From JAHFTW01 sp038046785 (GTDB taxonomy: Archaea > Thermoplasmatota > E2 > JACPAO01 > JAHFTW01): a stretch of DNA of 64,000 bases. Positions 57,999 to 64,000 of this stretch are shown piece after piece (positions within the stretch are counted from its first letter, which is position 1; the number at the start of each line of letters is the position of its first letter). The position numbers and the translations under genes are program-made. The notes beneath the pieces were generated by a model. It was not told the origin of the DNA, ran no database searches, and was given only the letters and a program-made list of their open reading frames with translations. Where the stretch lies: the NCBI GenBank assembly GCA_038046785.1, contig JBBSVM010000004.1, forward strand, positions 1-64,000. Reading direction: 5' to 3'.

Positions 57999-59723
57999 TC
58001 AGGGCGGCGGCGCTTTGGTCTCCAAACCGTCCGTGCCGTTGCCGTAGGTGCCACAGAGCGCGATGCTCTTGTCGAGCTTGTGCAGGTACTTGATCTCGTC
58101 AAACGAGCCGTAGTAGTCCACGTCGGCGGTCACCATGAGATCCGCCTCGACGGTGGTCCCGGTGATGCGGATGGTGTAGTTTCCTTGCGGCAGCTTCTGC
58201 GCGGCTGGGCCGGTGATGTTGTAGGTTCCCTCCATGGTGGGGTTGGGGGGGCTGCCACCCAGGCGCATCGGGACCGATTCGCCGCCATCGGGGTCGGCGA
58301 CAACGACTTGCAGGTTGGTGAGGCCGGCGCCGGCAGAGAGACCGCCGAGGTAGGCGCTGACGCGCATCTCCTTCACGGCGCACGGCAGCTCCACGTTGAA
58401 CGTCAGCGTCTTGGAGACTGGCGCAGTGACGGTGGTGGGGACGGGCGTGCTTTGGCTGGTGCCAAGCGCGAAGCGCTGCACGATGTCAACATCGTCTGGG
58501 ATGTAGACCGGTTCCTGGTAGGGGAAGCCGCCGGGGAGCTCCGAGGGGAAGGCGTCGCCGTGGTGGTCGGCGTCGCCGACGCTGAAGCTGGTGTGCATGC
58601 CGCCGGGGACCTGCTGGTCGTTGGCCTCGTGGTGGTTGACGTGGGTGTGGAAAACCCAGGAACCGGGGTTGTGGCCGACGAGGATGACATCGTAGCGTTC
58701 GGCGGGGCCGATGGGGAGCGTGTCCACCCAGTACGGGGCCGAGAGCGGCAGCCCGTCCTTGTGCGTGACCAGCATGTCCTGGCCGTGCGGGTGGAGAACC
58801 TCGAACGAGTTGCCGGCGTTGAGGATGCGCAAACGCAGCCGCTCGTCCTGGGCAAGTTTCCAATGGCTCTGCTCTTGGTCTTTCGTGAAGGGGAAGCTGT
58901 GTCCGTTCCAGAGGAAGATGTCCGGCTCGGTGTCGAGGGGCGGGTTGACGCAGTTCGGGGTGCCCGAGGTGAAGCAGCCGGGCGGGTGGGCGTGCGGGTT
59001 GATGCCGGGGATGTTCTCGACGATGTGGCGCGTCGCGGTGGAGAGGACAAGGACGCCTTCTTGGTCCGCCTCGGGCTCGTGGGTGTCGTCGGCGGGCTCC
59101 ACGATGAACATGCCGTACAGCCCCTGCATGACGTGGAACTGGGTGTCCACGTGGCAGTGGTACCAGAGGGTGCCGGGCCGCTTGGCGATGAAATCGTAGG
59201 TGAAGGATCCTCCCGAGGGGACCGCCTCCTGGCTGTGTCCCGGGACGCCGTCATCCTCGGCGTCCACGAACTGGCCGTGCCAGTGGATGGTGTGCGGGTG
59301 GAAGTGGCTGTGGCCGAACTCGACGATGATGCGGTCGCCCTGCTGCGCCCGGATGGTGGGGCCGGGGACGCTGCAGGTCTGGCGCTCTTTTTCGGTGAGC
59401 AGCGGCGCGTCGGTCTCGAGCGGCGTGAAGTACTCGATGGCGTTGCGCGTGTACTCGTCGGTCTCCGAGAAGGGCTCAACACAGAAGGCCCACATGTTGG
59501 CCTCCATGTTCGGGTAGAGTTGCGTCTCGAACAGGTCCACGACCTTCATTTTGAGATGGATGGTGTTGCCGGTCTCCTTCACGTCTGCCAGCGGGTCGTA
59601 GAGCGGGTCGAAGGTCGAGTTGCTTGCGCAGCCGGCGAATGCGGCTGCAGTCAGCAGCGCAACGGCGAGGGTCAGGAGTCCACGGTGGGGGTCCACGAGC
59701 GCACGACGCGGCCGGTGCGGCAT
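57999..59723 (-). CDS. Two-domain multicopper oxidase lipoprotein
   Basis: 574 residues from ATG 59723; a GTTTTTGT box at about 59745-59752 fits. The signal peptide ends in FAGCAS. The first cupredoxin domain has IHWHG and WYHCHVDTQFHVMQGL, so the Cys ligand of the type 1 copper is in domain 1. The second domain has HPHGQD and HTHVNHH for the trinuclear site. A C-terminal beta extension of about 200 residues follows. The substrate may be a metal, a phenol or nitrite-like; it cannot be told. Confidence 0.87.
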   Translation of the reverse strand: MPHRPRRALVDPHRGLLTLAVALLTAAAFAGCASNSTFDPLYDPLADVKETGNTIHLKMKVVDLFETQLYPNMEANMWAFCVEPFSETDEYTRNAIEYFTPLETDAPLLTEKERQTCSVPGPTIRAQQGDRIIVEFGHSHFHPHTIHWHGQFVDAEDDGVPGHSQEAVPSGGSFTYDFIAKRPGTLWYHCHVDTQFHVMQGLYGMFIVEPADDTHEPEADQEGVLVLSTATRHIVENIPGINPHAHPPGCFTSGTPNCVNPPLDTEPDIFLWNGHSFPFTKDQEQSHWKLAQDERLRLRILNAGNSFEVLHPHGQDMLVTHKDGLPLSAPYWVDTLPIGPAERYDVILVGHNPGSWVFHTHVNHHEANDQQVPGGMHTSFSVGDADHHGDAFPSELPGGFPYQEPVYIPDDVDIVQRFALGTSQSTPVPTTVTAPVSKTLTFNVELPCAVKEMRVSAYLGGLSAGAGLTNLQVVVADPDGGESVPMRLGGSPPNPTMEGTYNITGPAAQKLPQGNYTIRITGTTVEADLMVTADVDYYGSFDEIKYLHKLDKSIALCGTYGNGTDGLETKAPPP

Positions 59724-59787
59724 AACGGTTGTGGATGCGTCCGACAAAAACGCAGGTGCCGGCACGGTCCGCTTGTCAGTCTCGAGC

Positions 59788-60948
59788 TCAGTAGAGCTTG
59801 GCCGGATTGAGGTCCAGGTCGATGGCGAGGTCGACGGTCCAATCCACCATGGCGCCGTTCGTCAGGGTGACGATGGCGGTGAAACTTGCGGTTCCCTCGA
59901 TGTTCAGGTTCGCGCCGTCGAAGGTGGCGGTGCCGGGGCCGGTGAGGGTCGCGACAGTCTTGGCATTGTTGCCGCTGCCGTGCTGGAGGAGCAGCGTGGC
60001 GGCGTTGAGGGGGCTCGACGTGTAGGCGAAGGTGACCGAACCGCCCAGTCCATGGGTGGGCAGGACAAAGCTTGCCTCGGCGCGGTCGCAGCTCTGTGCG
60101 CCGGTGGGGAGATCGGTGCTGCACAGGCCTTGCAAGGCGCCGCCTGCGCCGCCCTGGAGGGTGCCGGTGAAGGTCTTGTTGTAGAGCGGGGCCGGCCGTT
60201 CGTCGGCGGGGGTGACATAGATGCGGTAGGAGCCGCTCGTGGTCGGGTGGGCGCCGTCGGCGGCGATGAGGAAGATGTCGTAGATGCCGCCCTTCGCGAA
60301 GGAGCCGGTGATGGTGTCGGTGTTGGTGCCGAGGGGCGTGCCGGAGCCCAGCGCCTCGCAGAGATCGCCCGAGTAGGTCGCCTCAGCGGCCGGGAGCGTA
60401 CGGGTGGCGAGGCCAGAGGTGACGGAGCCGGAGGGGGCGCTCGCGAAGGGAACCCCGCCACCGTCGTGGGTGTGGATTTTGCTGCGCGTGGCGTCGCTGA
60501 CACGGTTGCAGGACCAGCTGAAGCGCATCGGGTCGCCCTCAGGGTCCGTGGAGGCCGTGGCGGAGAAGGAGGTGGTCTCGCCGAGAATGGTCCAGTTGCG
60601 TTGGGATTCAAGGATGAAGGTGGACTTCTCGTTCTTGCCGGTTCCCAAGGTGAGCTTCTCGGAGTAGTCCTTCGTCTCGCCGCCGTTCTTGGTGGTGAGG
60701 ACGACGACGACCTGGCCGTTCGTGAAATCGTAGACGTGCTCAATGGAGGCGCCGTACTTCGTGGTGAGCCGGTCGCCGAGGTCCCAGGTGTAGTTCTCCG
60801 CGTCCACGGTGGCCTCGAAGCGGTAGCTGCCGCCCGGCGTGTCGGGGGCGGTGATGGTGTAGGCGCCGCCGCCCGCATTGCCCGAGGAGGCGCAGCCGGC
60901 GAGGGCGGTCAGGGTCAAGACGGCGACAGCCGCAAGGACGCGAATCAT
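59788..60948 (-). CDS. PKD-like secreted lipoprotein
   Basis: 386 residues from ATG 60948. The lipobox is LAGCAS. ENYTWDLGD and STDPEGDPMRFSWSC are PKD-domain-like, and VYVTPADERP is also typical of such repeats. Further beta-rich segments follow with Cys pairs likely to form disulfides. It may bind carbohydrate or surface partners. A GATAAAAC box at 60978-60988 lies about 30-40 bases upstream. Confidence 0.7.
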   Translation of the reverse strand: MIRVLAAVAVLTLTALAGCASSGNAGGGAYTITAPDTPGGSYRFEATVDAENYTWDLGDRLTTKYGASIEHVYDFTNGQVVVVLTTKNGGETKDYSEKLTLGTGKNEKSTFILESQRNWTILGETTSFSATASTDPEGDPMRFSWSCNRVSDATRSKIHTHDGGGVPFASAPSGSVTSGLATRTLPAAEATYSGDLCEALGSGTPLGTNTDTITGSFAKGGIYDIFLIAADGAHPTTSGSYRIYVTPADERPAPLYNKTFTGTLQGGAGGALQGLCSTDLPTGAQSCDRAEASFVLPTHGLGGSVTFAYTSSPLNAATLLLQHGSGNNAKTVATLTGPGTATFDGANLNIEGTASFTAIVTLTNGAMVDWTVDLAIDLDLNPAKLY

Positions 60949-60977
60949 GTTCACGCCGTTCCAGGGGAGGCCAACGG

Positions 60978-60988
60978 GGATAAAACTT
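60978..60988 (-). promoter_or_regulatory. TATA-like AAGTTTTATCC
   Basis: It lies 30-40 bases upstream of ATG 60948, consistent with a very short leader. Confidence 0.45.
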
Positions 60989-61170
60989 ATGGATGGGACG
61001 CGACAGGGTTGTGCTTCGGCTCCGTTGCTTGCGCCGAACGAAACGCGGAACGCGCGGAAAATCGCGGAACAGATCCGCGAAGTTCCGGGGCCTGCGCGTT
61101 TTGGTGGGGCGCGCAACCAGCGGCGTGTTCGCGCCCAAAGGGTGATACAGCAACCGTCGGTGAACGACGC

Positions 61171-62124
61171 GTGCGGGTCGTCTTCGTCGGCCAGACCCGG
61201 GCGGCCTGGAAACGGGTCGTCCTCTACCTCATCACGTTCGGCATCGCGCGCCGCACCTGGCTCTACCGGGTCAACAAGGAGTTGGACGGTCACGACGCGC
61301 TCGGCCTCAACCACCGGCTGAACCTCTTCCTGCTCTGTCTCCCCGTCGGCGGGCCAACCGTCGTCACGCTGTTCACCGCGCGCCGCGCCCAAGCCATGCT
61401 GGCGGGGTCCGGAATCCGGCACGGCAACGGCGTGCTCCTCTGGGTTGCCACCTTGGTTCCCATCCTCGGCAACTGCTTCTACATCGCGTGGGAGCAGTCC
61501 CGCCTCAACCGGTACTGGGCCGCGGAACGTGCGAGCGTTGGCCACGGCATCGAGATTGATGTCGAGTTGAGCAACGATCCTGCCTTCCTCATCGAGTTGG
61601 GCGAGGCGCTCAAGCAGTCGCGCTACGCCGGCTCCCGCTTCGACGAGGGGCGCGAACGGCGCAAGGCGAACCGGGCTGCCCGCCGCGCCACCTACGCGTC
61701 CATCCGCGACGACCGTGCCGCCGTGCGCGCCGCCGGCGGATCCACGCCGATCCTGCCCTGGCTGCGCCCCGACGCTCCGGCGCCGCGCACGCTCCACATC
61801 ACCTGCGGCCGCTGCCGGACCGCCTTCGACGTCGCACAGGACCCGACGGTGGAGACCCGCATCCTCTGCCCGAACTGTTCGCTCAGCGAGGTCATCCCGA
61901 GCCTCTCCGCAGATACGCTCGCGCCGACCACACCGGACCAGCTGCCCATCCTGCGCGTCGGCTGCCCCAACTGTGGCACGAAATTCAGCACCCCGCGCAG
62001 CCTCACGGGAGCCACGACGCTCACTTGCCCCGCTTGCGGACGCAGCGACACCCTCGCAGCGCCGGAGCCCGCGGAGGCCCAGGTTCTGCCGCCGCGTGCT
62101 GCACGGCGGCGCCAGGCCGCCTGA
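61171..62124 (+). CDS. DUF4234-like membrane protein with two C-terminal zinc ribbons
   Basis: 317 residues from GTG 61171, with GTGATACAG 24 bases before it. LYLITFGIARRTWLYRVNKEL is the DUF4234 opening. About three membrane helices are followed by a charged segment and two zinc ribbons: CGRC..CPNC and CPNC..CPAC. The ribbons face the cytoplasm if the N-terminus is inside. Function unknown. Confidence 0.72.
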   Translation: MRVVFVGQTRAAWKRVVLYLITFGIARRTWLYRVNKELDGHDALGLNHRLNLFLLCLPVGGPTVVTLFTARRAQAMLAGSGIRHGNGVLLWVATLVPILGNCFYIAWEQSRLNRYWAAERASVGHGIEIDVELSNDPAFLIELGEALKQSRYAGSRFDEGRERRKANRAARRATYASIRDDRAAVRAAGGSTPILPWLRPDAPAPRTLHITCGRCRTAFDVAQDPTVETRILCPNCSLSEVIPSLSADTLAPTTPDQLPILRVGCPNCGTKFSTPRSLTGATTLTCPACGRSDTLAAPEPAEAQVLPPRAARRRQAA

Positions 62125-62142
62125 GCGGACACGACACCGGGT

Positions 62143-62949
62143 TCAGCGGAATCCAGAACGTCCCGTGATGACCAAACCGTACGCAACACCGAGCATTGCT
62201 GCCACGGCGAGGCCGCCCACTCCCGCACCGAGAGCGAGGAAAAGTCCGAGGGCGAGGGCAGGAAGCGGACCGAGGTAGGCGAGCCAGCGCAGACGGCGCG
62301 CGAGGGCCGCGATGCCCCCGAACGCAAGGAGGGCTGCCGCGACCGCGAGAGCTCCCAGGCCGGTGTTGAGTGCAAGCGACAGTCCGTGCCACGGAGCGTC
62401 CGTCGGGTCGCGGGCGAGGTCGAGCACCAGGGAGGCGGAGGTTCCCTCGAGGACCAAGATGCGCCGCACCACGGTGCGGTTGGCCGCCTCGGCGCGCACC
62501 TCGACCGCGCCGTTGCTGCCCAGTGTCACGTTGGCCCAGCCCGACCCGTCGGAAGTCAGGTTGGCGAAGGGCAGACCGCCCGTCAGCAAGGTCAGGTTGG
62601 CGGGGGTCGGCACGCCGTCGACCAGGGTGCGAAGCGACAACGTTCCTCCGGGAATGGCGCCCGGCTGGCTGAGGAGCAGGTCGCCCACACTCGCTTCGAC
62701 ATCCGAGAATCCGGGGCCGAGCGCGTATCCGGCGAGACTGCCCGCCAGCAGACCAAGGGCAAGCAGGAGTGCGCCCCCCAATTGCAGGCGGCGGTCCAGT
62801 GGGGCGGGCGGGCGTTGCGGCACGGCGCCCAGGGTCGTCGCGATCGCCGTCGAGCGGACCGAGCCGCAGCGCGGGCAGAACGTGAACGTGGCCGAATCGT
62901 AGCGAGTGGAGCACTCGCCGCACGCGACCCAGCCTTGCACGCCGGTCAC
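62143..62949 (-). CDS. Zinc-ribbon-anchored membrane protein, unknown
   Basis: 268 residues from GTG 62949, which overlaps the stop of the upstream gene (GTGA). CGEC..CPRC zinc ribbon at the N-terminus, one membrane helix, an extracellular beta domain of about 100 residues with NxT sites, and three or four C-terminal helices. It is in the same operon as the next gene, which has the same layout. Confidence 0.62.
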   Translation of the reverse strand: MTGVQGWVACGECSTRYDSATFTFCPRCGSVRSTAIATTLGAVPQRPPAPLDRRLQLGGALLLALGLLAGSLAGYALGPGFSDVEASVGDLLLSQPGAIPGGTLSLRTLVDGVPTPANLTLLTGGLPFANLTSDGSGWANVTLGSNGAVEVRAEAANRTVVRRILVLEGTSASLVLDLARDPTDAPWHGLSLALNTGLGALAVAAALLAFGGIAALARRLRWLAYLGPLPALALGLFLALGAGVGGLAVAAMLGVAYGLVITGRSGFR

Positions 62950-63806
62950 GCCCTGCGCCAGAACGCCCAGCCCGGCTTGATGAGGCTGCGGTTGCGGTGG
63001 ATGAAGTAGAGGCAGCCGGCGGCGGTGGCGGCAAAGATGATGCCGCTTGCGTTGAAGAAGATCGAGACCAGGAGGTAGAGCGCGCCAGCGAGGTAGGCCC
63101 AGGCACCGGTGAGGGCAAGGGTCTGCGCGTTGCGGCGGAAGGCGGCGATGCCACCGAGCGCCACAAGGAGGGCCACGGCGGTTGGAACCCAGAGCCAGTG
63201 CGCCGAGGCGGGGTCGAAGCCGACGCGGGTGCCGTTTGGTTCGTCGAAAGAGATGGGGGCGACGAGGGCGGTCGCTTGCGGGATGATGGCGAGCCGCTCG
63301 GCGGTGAGGTTTCCGTCCGTGACGCGCAACGTGAACGACGCAACCGTCGCATTGAGGCCGACGGCCCCCGTGCTGTTGGTCGTGCCCGTGGTCGTCGTTC
63401 CGTCGGGGTAGAGGAACTGCACGGTGGCGTTGGGGTGGCCGGCGACCTCGACGATGAGATGACCGCCCGGCTGCGACTCCCAGGTCGAGGGCTGGGTGTA
63501 AAGGAACGCGGCGGGGCCGGCCTGAATCGCGACGAAGACGCCGAAAATGAGCATGATGATACCGGCCGCTTTGACTTTGGTGCGCGCTCGTTTTTCGTCG
63601 GCAAGCCTGCGCTCTTGCTTGACGCGTGCTTCTTCACCCATCACGCGAGCCGCGGAGGCGACGTCTTCGGCTTGGGAAGACGAGAAGCCCCCCTTGTCGC
63701 CAGCGGCGACCGTGTTGGGGGGCACGGCGGGAGCGGACTCCGGCGTGGTCGAGGGCGTGGCCGGGGGGCTGTCAGGGGTCGCCGGGGGGGCGGCAGGTTC
63801 GCTCAC
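62946..63806 (-). CDS. Membrane protein with extracellular beta domain, unknown
   Basis: 286 residues from GTG 63806. A Pro/Ala/Thr-rich N-terminus, a charged RxxADEKRARTKVK segment, a membrane helix, a beta domain with VEVAGHPNATVQFLYPDGTTTTG and N-glycosylation-like sites, and three C-terminal helices. It shares its layout with the downstream gene. A CCTTTTCTG box at about 63831-63839 fits a leaderless start. Confidence 0.62.
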   Translation of the reverse strand: MSEPAAPPATPDSPPATPSTTPESAPAVPPNTVAAGDKGGFSSSQAEDVASAARVMGEEARVKQERRLADEKRARTKVKAAGIIMLIFGVFVAIQAGPAAFLYTQPSTWESQPGGHLIVEVAGHPNATVQFLYPDGTTTTGTTNSTGAVGLNATVASFTLRVTDGNLTAERLAIIPQATALVAPISFDEPNGTRVGFDPASAHWLWVPTAVALLVALGGIAAFRRNAQTLALTGAWAYLAGALYLLVSIFFNASGIIFAATAAGCLYFIHRNRSLIKPGWAFWRRA

Positions 63807-63861
63807 GCCGTTGCCGACTGGACGGCCCCAGAAAAGGGCACGCCTTGGGAGGTTGCGGACG

Positions 63862-63869
63862 GCTTATGG
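63862..63869 (+). promoter_or_regulatory. TATA-like GCTTATGG
   Basis: It lies 24-31 bases before ATG 63893, the start of the gene cut by the window end. Confidence 0.45.
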
Positions 63870-63892
63870 GGGCATCCTGAGTGGGCGCCGCG

Positions 63893-64000
63893 ATGACGGG
63901 ATTGACGGCGGCCCTCCTGGGGAACCTCGAAGCGCGCAAGGAATTCGGCAAGGTCGGGACGCAGTCCGACATGCACCTGCACGAATTCAAGGAGAACGGC
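63893..64000 (+). CDS. Partial gene, N-terminus only
   Basis: 36 codons from ATG 63893 to the end of the window. KEFGKVGTQSDMHLHEF resembles the N-terminus of archaeal EF-Tu/SelB-like GTPases of the LGKKGTESD type, but too little is present to be sure. Confidence 0.45.
   Translation, partial: MTGLTAALLGNLEARKEFGKVGTQSDMHLHEFKENG

Overview
This is a GC-rich stretch of an archaeal chromosome. The informational genes are archaeal: MCM, aRF1 (NIKS and GGQ motifs), TruD, NMD3, RpoL, RpoE1, Spt4/RpoE2, S24e, S27ae, L41e, a GTP-dependent dephospho-CoA kinase, FtsZ, split PurS/PurL/PurQ, a long-form SRP RNA and three tRNAs. Many genes have a TTTAAG- or TATA-like box 22-30 bases before a GTG or ATG, which points to leaderless transcripts. 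The gene set fits an uncultured, high-GC euryarchaeal lineage close to Thermoplasmatota. This placement is inferred from gene content, not from a phylogeny.

Layout. 1-2.7 kb: two membrane proteins, tRNA-Trp, L41e and a lipoprotein. 2.6-7.5 kb: prs, a Trm9-like methyltransferase, an ArsA/Get3 ATPase, SRP RNA, a lipoprotein and a family 4 uracil-DNA glycosylase. 7.5-9.6 kb: a candidate structured RNA, then a ribbon-helix-helix regulator and ftsZ. 9.6-14.7 kb: a TtuA-type tRNA thiolase, a coiled-coil protein and an S15-peptidase lipoprotein. 14.7-27.4 kb: an aromatic and acyl-CoA catabolic region with crotonase, 3-hydroxyacyl-CoA dehydrogenase and amidohydrolase genes, a PaaA/BoxB-like di-iron oxygenase, HPPD, a fumarylacetoacetase-family enzyme, an isochorismatase-like hydrolase and homogentisate dioxygenase. 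A DNA2-like helicase and a CorA protein sit among them. 27.5-31.9 kb: a phosphatase-fold protein lacking its catalytic Cys, an aquaporin-arsenate reductase pair and a YyaL/DUF255 protein.

31.9-42.9 kb: aRF1 and RpoL (divergent), TruD, then archaeosortase A with archaetidylserine decarboxylase and synthase, ArgS, a hydrolase and a HAD phosphatase. 42.5-48.2 kb: the purS-purL-purQ operon, and a Bat-type regulator divergent from it across a perfect 16-bp palindrome. 48.2-55.2 kb: a Rad3/XPD-like helicase divergent from MCM, then DUF424, NMD3, tRNA-Asn and tRNA-Leu. 55.3-58 kb: RpoE1, Spt4, ChaB, dephospho-CoA kinase, S24e, S27ae and a 36-residue zinc-ribbon protein. 58-64 kb: a multicopper oxidase lipoprotein, a PKD-like lipoprotein, three zinc-ribbon or membrane proteins and the first codons of a gene cut by the window end.

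The main non-genic signal is a family of palindromic elements built from ATCTG(C/T)G words. Two copies of about 192 bp share nested arms, two are shorter, and one of the short ones lies at the 5' end of truD. No CRISPR array, transposase or phage gene was seen.
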